NCBI GenBank assembly: GCA_964417895.1
Contig: CAYQJS010000108.1
Coordinates: forward strand, 1-6,295
From: CAYQJS01 sp964417895
GTDB taxonomy: Bacteria; Chloroflexota; UBA6077; SHYK01
Reading direction: 5' to 3'
Length of the DNA stretch: 6,295 nucleotides
This document shows, one piece after another, positions 1 to 5,674 of this stretch (within the stretch, counting starts at the first letter, position 1; each line of letters starts with the position of its first letter). The translations under genes and the position numbers were made by a program. Below the pieces are notes generated by a model that saw nothing but the letters and a program-made list of their open reading frames with translations, was not told the origin of the DNA and ran no database searches.

Positions 1-8
1 CCCGCTGC

Positions 9-28
9 GGCAGGAGAGGGAGCCTGCC
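9..28. repeat. Short inverted repeat upstream of the phosphofructokinase gene
   Basis: GGCAGG (9-14) and CCTGCC (23-28) form a perfect 6-bp stem around an 8-nt purine-rich loop. It could be the terminator of a gene to the left or chance structure in GC-rich DNA. No U-tract follows it. The rest of the first 71 bases shows no gene or convincing promoter. Confidence 0.25.
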
Positions 29-71
29 CGCTCGCTCAACCATCGGTGCTCTTGCGCCGACATGTACTAGG

Positions 72-1280
72 ATGGCGAGCCCGGGCCTCCGAGGCAAGCG
101 CGTCGTCATCGCCCAGTGCGGCGGCCCTACCGCAGTCGTGAACGCGAGTCTGGTGGGCGCGCTTATGGCGGCCCGCGCTCAGTCCAATCCGGTTGCGGTC
201 CTCGGCGCACGTTTCGGTTTCGAGGGCATCCTCCAGGCGGACTACGTCGACCTCAGCATCCTCTCGGACGAGGATATGCGCGGCCTTGATCGAACGCCCG
301 GAGCGGCTCTGGGCTCGTCGCGCTACCGGCCGACCGACGCTCAGATCGAGCAGGCGGTCATCGATCTCGTCGGTCGCGAGGTTGCTTCGATGGTGGCCAT
401 CGGTGGGAACGACTCCGCCGACACGCTTCATCGTCTCCATCAAGCCGCGCAACGGTTGGGCCGGCCGCTGGGCGTTTACGGCGTTCCCAAGACCATCGAT
501 AACGATCTGGTCCGGATGGACCACAGTCCGGGGTATGGCAGCGCAGCCCGGTACATCGCCCTCGCAGTTCGCGAGGCCGGCGTCGACACCTCCGCTATGC
601 GTCGCATCGACCCCATCAAGATCGTGGAGGTCATGGGACGCAACGCTGGGTGGCTGGCGGCCGCGAGCGCTCTAGCCCGCGAGGCCCCGGACGACCCGCC
701 GCATCTTATTTTCTTGCCCGAGCGGCCGCGCCCCCTGGCACAGATGATCGATGAGGTTGGCGCCGCGTATCGCCGCCGCGGGTGGGTTGTCATCGTCCTG
801 AGCGAAAACCAGCGGGACGACGCCGACCAGCCGCTCGCCGGCGGCGCGCCCGTCCACGTGGATCCACACGGCCACTCCTACCATGAGAGCTCGGGCGCCC
901 ACCTGGCGCGCGAGGTGCAATCCCAGCTGGCGCTGCGCGCGCGGTACGAACGGCCAGGAAGCCTGCAGCGCACGTCAATGGCCGCTCTATCGGAGACCGA
1001 TTTGCAGGAGGCGGGGCAAGTCGGCCAGGAGGCCATGCGCCGAGCCCTCGCCGGCGAGAGCGATGCGATGGTCGGAATCCAGCGGGTGGCGGCGAGCGCT
1101 ACCTATGCGGTCGCGCTCAACGCCGTACCGCTTGGGGAGATCGCCGGCCGAGAGCGCCGAGTCCCCGACGAGTTCATAGCCGCAACGGGAACCGGCGTCA
1201 CAGAGGCGTTTCTGGAGTACGCTCGGCCGCTCATTGGCGCGCCGCTCCCCAGTCTTGCGCCCCGACTCCTGCCAGGGTGA
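72..1280 (+). CDS. 6-phosphofructokinase, probably pyrophosphate-dependent
   Basis: This cytosolic enzyme phosphorylates fructose 6-phosphate to fructose 1,6-bisphosphate in glycolysis. The PPi-dependent form works reversibly. The 402-residue product carries the PFK-family motifs in order: the phosphate-binding GGPT near residue 17, GGNDS at 111-115, PKTIDND at 139-145 with the catalytic Asp143, MGRNAGW at 188-194 (fructose 6-phosphate site), PE at 216-217, and an RxERPGxLQR stretch at 291-300. ATP-dependent enzymes have Gly at the two specificity positions (E. coli Gly104 and Gly124). Here they are Asp114 and Lys140, the pair that marks PPi users. The residue equivalent to E. coli Asp103 is Asn113. 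The ATG at 72 places the first beta strand at residue 11, as expected. An ATG at 62 stops after two codons. No clear Shine-Dalgarno sequence precedes the start. The phosphoryl donor is inferred from sequence only. Confidence 0.93.
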   Translation: MASPGLRGKRVVIAQCGGPTAVVNASLVGALMAARAQSNPVAVLGARFGFEGILQADYVDLSILSDEDMRGLDRTPGAALGSSRYRPTDAQIEQAVIDLVGREVASMVAIGGNDSADTLHRLHQAAQRLGRPLGVYGVPKTIDNDLVRMDHSPGYGSAARYIALAVREAGVDTSAMRRIDPIKIVEVMGRNAGWLAAASALAREAPDDPPHLIFLPERPRPLAQMIDEVGAAYRRRGWVVIVLSENQRDDADQPLAGGAPVHVDPHGHSYHESSGAHLAREVQSQLALRARYERPGSLQRTSMAALSETDLQEAGQVGQEAMRRALAGESDAMVGIQRVAASATYAVALNAVPLGEIAGRERRVPDEFIAATGTGVTEAFLEYARPLIGAPLPSLAPRLLPG

Positions 1281-1359
1281 CTCATCGCCCGGGTGCCAGG
1301 GTCGGTGCTCGGAAGACCTCCGCCGTCGTCTTCCATGAATCGCCCCGTCGCGCCAAGCC

Positions 1360-1395
1360 GACGCGTGGCAGTTGCGATTCTTGCAGGCACGCGTC
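1360..1395. repeat. Interrupted palindrome in the convergent intergenic region
   Basis: GACGCGTG (1360-1367) and CACGCGTC (1388-1395) are exact reverse complements separated by 20 nt. It lies between the converging ends of the phosphofructokinase and pspA genes, where a bidirectional terminator would be expected. There is no T-run on either side, so a protein-binding site is equally possible. The rest of the 198-nt gap (1281-1478) shows no gene. Confidence 0.45.
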
Positions 1396-1478
1396 AGGCA
1401 TATAGGACCCCTAGCTGCCAAGGAAACCCCACGAGCGGGACATCCGACCCACCAGTACAAGATCGCTTCCGAGCATCT

Positions 1479-2153
1479 TTATGCCGGGCCGGACCCGCTT
1501 CCGACGCGAGCCTTCAGCGCGTCGAGCTCCTTCGTGAGCTCGTCCTCTTCCTCGATCTGCTTGAAGCGCTGGTCCAGCGTGTCCTGATCCAACTCGGCGT
1601 ACGCCTTCGCGCGCGCCTCTTGCTCGGCGACCTTCTCTTCCATGCGCTCGAAGTCGCCCAGGGCGCTGCCCTCCCCCACCGTGGCCAGCGTCTGCCGGAT
1701 GGCTGTCTCCGCCTTCGCCCGCCGGCTTCGCGCGATGAGCAGGTCCTTCTTGGTCTGGGCCTCGGTGATCTTCGCCTCGAGCTGAGTCAGCGCCTCCTTC
1801 AGTTGCTCGACCTGGGCGGCTTGCTGCGTCCACTGCTCCTTGAATCCGTTCGCGGTCTCCTGGAACGAGCGCCGGCGGGAGAGGGCCTCTTTGGCGAGGT
1901 CGTCATGGCCCCGCTCAACGGCCAGCTCGGCTTTGCGCTGCCATTCGTCGGCCTTCTTCTGGTTGTCTTCGTACCGCTTTTGCAGCAGCCGCTCGTCGGC
2001 GATGGCAGCCGCCACTTGCGTCTTGACCTGGATGAGGTGGTTGTTCATGTCGAGGAGCAGCTGGCGGATCACTTTCTCCGGATCTTCAGCGCGGCTGATG
2101 AGGTCGTTGATGTTCGCGCGTATGAGGGTCGAAACGCGGTCGAGAATGCCCAT
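1479..2153 (-). CDS. pspA: PspA/IM30 (Vipp1) family membrane-stress protein
   Basis: PspA-family proteins are peripheral membrane proteins of the ESCRT-III-like superfamily. They assemble on stressed inner membranes and help maintain integrity and proton-motive force. The 224-residue product matches the usual family length of about 220. It has an amphipathic N-terminal helix (MGILDRVSTLIRANINDLI, 1-19), the EDPEK element at 23-27 followed by IRQ, and a long charged coiled coil with the family's central pattern (W71, then KAELA, RG at 81-82, DLAKEA at 85-90). The C-terminal acidic helices end in a short Gly/Ser tail. There is no signal peptide or transmembrane segment, as expected. It is the last gene of a three-gene operon, 23 nt after the mini-PspA gene, and has a strong ribosome binding site of its own. 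The upstream HTH gene is the obvious candidate regulator. Confidence 0.95.
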   Translation of the reverse strand: MGILDRVSTLIRANINDLISRAEDPEKVIRQLLLDMNNHLIQVKTQVAAAIADERLLQKRYEDNQKKADEWQRKAELAVERGHDDLAKEALSRRRSFQETANGFKEQWTQQAAQVEQLKEALTQLEAKITEAQTKKDLLIARSRRAKAETAIRQTLATVGEGSALGDFERMEEKVAEQEARAKAYAELDQDTLDQRFKQIEEEDELTKELDALKARVGSGSGPA

Positions 2154-2160
2154 GGCTGTA

Positions 2161-2167
2161 ACCTCCT
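2161..2167 (-). promoter_or_regulatory. Ribosome binding site of pspA
   Basis: On the minus strand AGGAGGT is followed by 7 nt and then the ATG of pspA at 2153. This near-perfect anti-Shine-Dalgarno match is the strongest in the operon and fixes the start. It suggests PspA is made in larger amounts than its two upstream operon partners. Confidence 0.85.
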
Positions 2168-2176
2168 GCGATTTGA

Positions 2177-2590
2177 CTATGCGTCGGGCTCGATGGCTGA
2201 CACTTGCGTCGTCTTTGCCTGGCGGATCCGTTCGAGCTCGCGCTCGATCTCCAGCTCTGCCAGACGGGATTCGAGGGACTGCGGGCGCGGGGGAGCGCGC
2301 TCGAGACTGTGGGTGGCCGCCAGGGCGGCGCGGAGGCGGTCGGCTTGCAAGCGGATCGCCTCGGCTCGGCGGCGGAGCCGATGCGCCCCGAAATCGTGCT
2401 TCGCTGACCGCTCGCGGGCCTGCTCGGCCAGGTCCAGGAGTCCGCGGCCCGCGGCCAGGGCGGCCCGCTGACGCCAGCGTTCGGCCTCCTGCTGCTCCTG
2501 GACGGCCTGTCGGCGCAAACGGTGTTCCCCTGCCAGCGCGTCCACCAGCGCGGAGCGAACCGACCGGATGGTCTCATCCATCCGTCTCAT
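2177..2590 (-). CDS. Short coiled-coil protein, truncated PspA-like paralogue
   Basis: The 137-residue product is rich in Arg, Glu, Ala and Leu, with no Cys and no membrane segment. Residues 39-90 align without a gap to residues 71-122 of the neighbouring PspA: Trp39/Trp71, a shared (R)xAxLAxxRG segment, DLAEQA/DLAKEA, and the closing Leu90/Leu122. It lacks the amphipathic N-terminal helix, the EDPEK element and the C-terminal helices. A Pro-containing break near residues 100-103 separates a second helix (105-126). The ATG at 2590 overlaps the TGA of the upstream regulator gene as ATGA, implying translational coupling. A second in-frame ATG at 2581 is possible. It is probably a partner or modulator of PspA assembly. 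That role is inferred from the operon and the alignment, and I cannot assign a named family. Confidence 0.8.
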   Translation of the reverse strand: MRRMDETIRSVRSALVDALAGEHRLRRQAVQEQQEAERWRQRAALAAGRGLLDLAEQARERSAKHDFGAHRLRRRAEAIRLQADRLRAALAATHSLERAPPRPQSLESRLAELEIERELERIRQAKTTQVSAIEPDA

Positions 2591-3027
2591 CCATCGGCCG
2601 GGCTCTCACGAAGGGCACGCCCCAGCGCCAGCAGAGTGGCTCGAGGGTCGGGCTGAGAGGCGAGCTGCAGCAGCGCGTCGTAGACGTCCGGGTCGGCGCG
2701 CTGCTCTTCGGCGCGCGACGCCAGCCACTGTGCGAGGGTGCCGGATGCAGGGCCTACCGGCGAGCCCAGGCTCTCCGCGAACCCCTCAGGGTCGCTCACC
2801 AGATAGCCGGGATGGACTCGAAAGAACGAAGCGATCAGGTCGCGGCTGTGGGCGGTGAGATGCGGGCGCGCCCCACTCTCGAGCTGCGACAGGTAGGGCA
2901 CGCTCAGAGCCTCGCCCACCTCCGCCCGCATGGCCCGGGCGACCTCGGATTTGGTCATTGGCCGGCCGAGGCCACGAAGCTGGCCCTCGAGGGTGCGGAG
3001 GTTGTCGAGTTTCTCTGCGAGCCGCAT
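2587..3027 (-). CDS. XRE-family (EspR-like) HTH transcriptional regulator, likely of the psp operon
   Basis: A DNA-binding protein of 146 residues from the ATG at 3027. The N-terminal half resembles the EspR-type XRE fold: a leading helix (MRLAEKLDNLR), then MTKSEVARAMRAEV, the recognition-helix segment VPYLSQLESGAR, and DLIASFFRVHPGYLV, which closes the HTH domain (about residues 1-76). The C-terminal 70 residues are Ala/Leu/Arg-rich and probably mediate dimerisation. The frame also has a TTG at 3054 and a GTG at 3036. The predicted promoter puts transcription start near 3051, so the TTG would lie outside the transcript, and the ATG is preferred despite a weak ribosome binding site. It heads the operon and overlaps the next gene by 4 nt. 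A palindrome at its promoter suggests autoregulation. Confidence 0.88.
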   Translation of the reverse strand: MRLAEKLDNLRTLEGQLRGLGRPMTKSEVARAMRAEVGEALSVPYLSQLESGARPHLTAHSRDLIASFFRVHPGYLVSDPEGFAESLGSPVGPASGTLAQWLASRAEEQRADPDVYDALLQLASQPDPRATLLALGRALRESPADG

Positions 3028-3041
3028 CTCAAACACTGGCG

Positions 3042-3054
3042 TTGCAATTTGCAA
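3042..3054. promoter_or_regulatory. Candidate operator palindrome
   Basis: TTGCAATTTGCAA is a 13-bp palindrome apart from its central base, built of two TTGCAA half-sites. It sits just downstream of the predicted -10 and over the expected start point of the psp operon, a place where a bound XRE dimer would block transcription. The assignment to this regulator is inferred from position only. Confidence 0.5.
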
Positions 3055-3057
3055 TGT

Positions 3058-3087
3058 TATATAGCAAGATGCGAATCACGATGTCAA
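3058..3087 (-). promoter_or_regulatory. Sigma70-type promoter of the regulator/mini-PspA/pspA operon
   Basis: Read on the minus strand, TTGACA (3087-3082) is a perfect -35. An 18-bp spacer follows, then TATATA (3063-3058), which is preceded by TGC, the TGn of an extended -10. Transcription should begin near 3051, giving a leader of about 25 nt before the ATG at 3027. Such AT-rich elements stand out in this GC-rich sequence. The core -35/-10 form points to the housekeeping sigma factor, not to sigma-54 as in the E. coli psp operon. Confidence 0.7.
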
Positions 3088-3138
3088 GAGGGTCGCGACA
3101 ACCCGTCAGCCTCGTCGGCTCGGTCCACGGGAATAGAT

Positions 3139-3148
3139 GTGATACACT
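3139..3148 (+). promoter_or_regulatory. Possible -10 region of the toxin-antitoxin operon
   Basis: TACACT (3143-3148) is a tolerable -10 and would start transcription near 3155, some 25 nt before the antitoxin ATG. GTGATACAC (3139-3147) also has 3-nt inverted arms that could belong to a ribbon-helix-helix operator. No recognisable -35 is present, so support is weak. Confidence 0.25.
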
Positions 3149-3179
3149 AACGCGCAATGGTAATACGGGCAAGGTGACG

Positions 3180-3476
3180 ATGAGAAGCGTACGGCTTGAC
3201 AAGGATCTTGACAGGCGGGTCGAGCAGGCGGCCGGAAAGCTGGGGGTAACCGTCTCGGAGTTTATCCGCCGAGCTGTGCGGCAGGAGAGCGACGCCGTCC
3301 TCGCTCCATCCGACGGCGGAGAGGACTGGAAGTCGCTCATCCAGGGGCCACACCGGGATGAGTGGATCCGCCTCCTGGACGGATGCGTTGGCGTGGTTTC
3401 GGTCGGCGAGCCGAGCTACGAAGAGCTGAAGGCCGACATGGCCCGTGTTCTCTACGAGCATAACGTCCGCGAGTGA
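3180..3476 (+). CDS. Ribbon-helix-helix (CopG-type) antitoxin, VapB-like
   Basis: A 98-residue protein predicted to neutralise the adjacent PIN toxin and repress their shared operon. The N-terminus has the RHH signature: a short strand SVRLDKDL (3-10) that would contact DNA as an antiparallel ribbon, then two helices (DRRVEQAAGKLG and VSEFIRRAVRQE, about 11-36). The C-terminal part (about 50-98: DWKSLI, EWIRLLDG, YEELKADMARVLYEHN) is the likely toxin-binding region. The ATG at 3180 follows AAGGTGACG, a modest ribosome binding site. An in-frame GTG at 3174 lies within that site and is less likely. The stop codon overlaps the toxin start. The RHH fold is clear, while the VapB name rests mainly on the partner. 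Confidence 0.85.
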   Translation: MRSVRLDKDLDRRVEQAAGKLGVTVSEFIRRAVRQESDAVLAPSDGGEDWKSLIQGPHRDEWIRLLDGCVGVVSVGEPSYEELKADMARVLYEHNVRE

Positions 3477-3883
3477 TCCTCACCGATGCGGGCCCCCTCC
3501 TCGCTCTGGTGGACACAAGGGACGGCCGGTATCGCGACTGTCAGGTAGCACTGACTGGGTTGAACCCCCCGATGGTTTCGCTCATGCCAACTTTCGCGGA
3601 GGCGATGTATCTCGCGGGACGCCGAGCGGGGTGGCATGCCCAAGCGGGGCTGTGGCGGATGCTCCAAACCGGAGCGGTCGTGTTGCGCGAGGTAGACGGA
3701 ATCGATCTCGAAAGGAGCTACGCCCTCATGCTCCAGTACCGCGATTTGCCCATGGATTTCGGCGACGCGACCCTCGTCGCCTATGCCGAACGGCACAATC
3801 TGCGCGAGATCTTCACGCTGGACCGACGAGATTTCTCGGTCTATCGCCTGCGTGGCCGCACGAGCTTCGCCATCTTCCCCTGA
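3473..3883 (+). CDS. vapC: PIN-domain ribonuclease toxin, VapC family
   Basis: VapC toxins are Mg2+-dependent endoribonucleases that cut tRNA or rRNA and halt growth when the antitoxin is lost. The 136-residue length is typical. The acidic residues of the PIN site are present: Asp5 in ILTDAGPLLAL, Glu43 in FAEAMYLAGRR, Asp98 in MDFGDATLVAYAER (with Asp95 also acidic), and Asp117 in TLDRRDF. The product ends with the R-G-R-x-x-F-x-x-x-P pattern common in this subfamily. Translation starts at a GTG that overlaps the antitoxin TGA as GTGA, so the two are translationally coupled with antitoxin first. All catalytic residues are intact, so the toxin is probably active. Its RNA target cannot be read from the sequence. 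Confidence 0.92.
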   Translation: MILTDAGPLLALVDTRDGRYRDCQVALTGLNPPMVSLMPTFAEAMYLAGRRAGWHAQAGLWRMLQTGAVVLREVDGIDLERSYALMLQYRDLPMDFGDATLVAYAERHNLREIFTLDRRDFSVYRLRGRTSFAIFP

Positions 3884-3914
3884 CCGCACCCAGCGCGGTG
3901 GCCCCCGTACCAGG

Positions 3915-3923
3915 TGGCATAAT
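3915..3923 (+). promoter_or_regulatory. Candidate extended -10 promoter for nuoD-nuoI
   Basis: TGG followed directly by CATAAT (3918-3923) matches an extended -10. It lies in the 66-nt gap after vapC and would start transcription near 3930, about 20 nt before the nuoD GTG. No good -35 is seen 16-18 nt upstream. If it is wrong, nuoDI would be read through from the toxin-antitoxin operon. Confidence 0.4.
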
Positions 3924-3931
3924 CTCTTAAC

Positions 3932-3941
3932 CCGCTAGCGG
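3932..3941. repeat. Perfect 10-bp palindrome at the nuoD leader
   Basis: CCGCTAGCGG is a perfect palindrome centred on the generally rare tetranucleotide CTAG. It lies between the candidate start point and the nuoD start codon, and its last bases overlap the GGAG ribosome binding site (3940-3943). It could be a small operator. It has no loop, so an RNA hairpin is unlikely. Confidence 0.3.
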
Positions 3942-3949
3942 AGATAGCC

Positions 3950-5091
3950 GTGGACATCCCGGTCGGCGAACAGCAAGAACTGGTGCGCGAGGGCGACCTC
4001 CTCACCATCAATATGGGGCCCCAGCACCCTAGCACCCACGGCGTCTTCCGAATGATTCTGACCCTGGACGGTGAGACGGTGGTGGCGTGCCGGCCCGTGA
4101 TGGGCTACCTGCATCGCTCCGTCGAGAAGCTAGCCGAGTCCCGCACCTACCTGCAGGACGTCATCTTCACCGACCGCCTCGACTACCTGGCCCCGATGAC
4201 GACGAACCTCCCCTTCGCCATGGCCACGGAACGGCTCGCCGGCATCCAGGTGCCCGAGCGCGCGGAATACATCCGNNNNNNNNNNTCATCATGTGCGAGC
4301 TCCAGCGTTTCGCCAGCCACTGTGTGGCGATCGGCACCTTCGCATCCGATGCTGGCGCGTTCTTCACCCCCATGATGTACACGTTCCGCGAGCGCGAGCG
4401 GATTCTGGACATCTTCGACCAGGCCTGCGGCGCACGCATGACGGTGAGCTACATCCGCTACGGAGGCGTCGCCAGGGACCTCCCGGACGAGGCCATCGAT
4501 GTGATCCGTGGGTTCGTCGACGACATGGATCGCAACGTCGACGAATTCGAGTCCATGCTGACCTCCAACGAGATCTTCAAAGCGCGCACTCAGCAAATCG
4601 GCATCCTGCCCGCGGACGTCGCGATCGCATACAGCATCACAGGCCCGATGCTCCGCGGTAGCGGGGTGGCCTACGACGTGCGCCGCGCCGAGCCGTACTC
4701 AGTCTATGACCGCTTGGAGTTCGACATTCCTACCCGACAGACGGGCGACTGTTACGATCGGTACATGGTGCGCGTGGCCGAGATGCGCCAGAGCCGACGG
4801 ATCCTCCAACAGGCACTACGCGATCTGCCCGGGGGGCCCGTGATGGGGAAGGTCCCGAGGGTCTTCAGACCGGCCAAGGGGTTCGCCTATGCGCGGACCG
4901 AGAGCCCAAAGGGGGAGATCGGCTTCTACGTTGAGAGCGACGGCAAGACGGAGCCGTACCGTTTCCACATTCGGGCGCCCAGCTTCATCAACCTGGGGGT
5001 GCTCAGCAGGCTCGTCGTCGGCCACAAAGTGGCGGATGCGGTCGTGATCCTTGGCAGCATCGACATCGTCATGGGCGAAGTCGACCGTTAG
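3950..5091 (+). CDS. nuoD: NADH-quinone oxidoreductase subunit D (Complex I 49-kDa subunit), interrupted by an assembly gap
   Basis: NuoD is a peripheral-arm subunit of respiratory Complex I that forms, with NuoB, the quinone-binding cavity. The start is a GTG with GGAG 6 nt upstream. The N-terminal hallmark GPQHPSTHG is at residues 23-31, followed by GYLHRSVEK, RTYLQ and LDYL. The family ending DIVMGEVDR is intact. Ten N at 4276-4285 break the frame: the part before reads to AEYIR, and the part after begins IMCELQRFASH in another frame. Replacing the N run with 2 nt restores AEYIR-V-IMCEL and gives about 377 residues, a normal length. With that correction His30, Tyr79 and Asp131 match, at one constant offset of 8, the quinone-site His38, Tyr87 and Asp139 of Thermus Nqo4 as I recall them. 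The gene is therefore probably intact. It is 19 nt upstream of nuoI. Confidence 0.95.
4276..4285. other. Assembly gap (10 N) inside nuoD
   Basis: Ten unknown bases separate two contigs or read ends. The length is a placeholder: reading frame and family consensus require a true gap congruent to 2 modulo 3, most simply 2 bases giving Arg-Val-Ile-Met. Annotation pipelines would split nuoD into two false partial genes here. Confidence 0.95.
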
Positions 5092-5097
5092 CGGCCG

Positions 5098-5106
5098 AGG
5101 AGGAGG
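5098..5106 (+). promoter_or_regulatory. Ribosome binding site of nuoI
   Basis: AGGAGGAGG contains two overlapping AGGAGG registers, 7 and 4 nt before the ATG at 5111. It decides the start: reading the frame from an ATG at 5051 would add 20 unrelated residues inside nuoD. Confidence 0.8.
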
Positions 5107-5110
5107 AGCG

Positions 5111-5659
5111 ATGTACGGCGTCGGGATCGCCAGGGGACTCGCCACGACAATGAAGCACTTCTTCGGCAAGAAGGTCACGATTCAGTACCCCGAGGAGCGC
5201 GCTCCCCTGGCTACGGGGTTCCGGGGGCTCCCCCGCCTTGTCTACGACACGGATCCGGAGGACCTCAGATGCGTGGCCTGCAGCATCTGTGCGGTCGCTT
5301 GTCCGGTGGACGTTATCCACATCGATACGCACCGCGGCCCCGACCGCAAGCTGGTCCTGGATCGGTTCGACATCGAGGCCGGCGGCTGCATCTTCTGCGG
5401 GCTGTGCGTCGAGGCCTGCCCCTTCGAGGCGCTCACGATGATGCACAGCTTTGAGCTGGCCGCCTACAACCGCGAGCAGCTCCTGTGGACGAAGGAGATG
5501 CTCGCCATCCAGGCCACGCCCGCGACCATCGCCGACATGGACCGCATCCACGGGCCCAAAGAGGAGAAAGGCGAGCCCGCCTCGGCGAAGGCGCCGCCCT
5601 CGGCTTCGGCAGGAACCGTGGCCGAGCCCTCGCTCGCGCACGACGCCGTCCCCGGCTAG
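5111..5659 (+). CDS. nuoI: NADH-quinone oxidoreductase subunit I (8Fe ferredoxin-type, TYKY)
   Basis: NuoI carries clusters N6a and N6b of Complex I and passes electrons from the NuoG side to N2 on NuoB, next to the quinone site. The 182-residue product starts with the family's amphipathic anchor region (GLATTMKHFFGKKVTIQYPEE), then FRGLPRL. Two complete CxxCxxCxxxCP motifs follow, at Cys54-57-60-64 and Cys93-96-99-103, so both [4Fe-4S] clusters should form. A conserved helix (FELAAYNREQLLWTKEML) follows. The last 35 residues are a Pro/Ala/Glu/Ser-rich tail without an obvious fold. It is 19 nt downstream of nuoD and almost certainly co-transcribed. NuoH, which often lies next to nuoI, is not between them, and no other nuo gene is in the window. 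Confidence 0.96.
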   Translation: MYGVGIARGLATTMKHFFGKKVTIQYPEERAPLATGFRGLPRLVYDTDPEDLRCVACSICAVACPVDVIHIDTHRGPDRKLVLDRFDIEAGGCIFCGLCVEACPFEALTMMHSFELAAYNREQLLWTKEMLAIQATPATIADMDRIHGPKEEKGEPASAKAPPSASAGTVAEPSLAHDAVPG

Positions 5660-5674
5660 GGCGTGGACGAGGGG

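Noticed and set aside
1293..2471. Long plus-strand open frame over pspA and the mini-PspA gene
   Set aside because: It is antisense to two well-supported genes, its product is a Leu/Arg-rich string without any recognisable motif, and it has no ribosome binding site.
3028..3054. TTG start for the XRE regulator
   Set aside because: The predicted transcription start near 3051 excludes it from the transcript, and the extra nine residues encode the operator palindrome region.
1840..3150. Plus-strand open frame of 436 codons across the psp operon
   Set aside because: It is a shadow of the minus-strand operon caused by high GC. The product is Arg/Pro/Gly-rich with no domain, and it crosses the operon's promoter.
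2958..3179. Longer antitoxin starting upstream of 3180
   Set aside because: The extra residues overlap the regulator gene and its promoter and look random. The RHH strand begins exactly at ATG 3180, which has a ribosome binding site.
4087..4275. Second nuoD-overlapping frame before the N run
   Set aside because: It reads through the N placeholder into the correct downstream frame, but its first part is out-of-frame nuoD. The real upstream half is in the frame starting at 3950.
4183..4596. Minus-strand frames opposite nuoD
   Set aside because: They are antisense to clear nuoD motifs and have no recognisable product.
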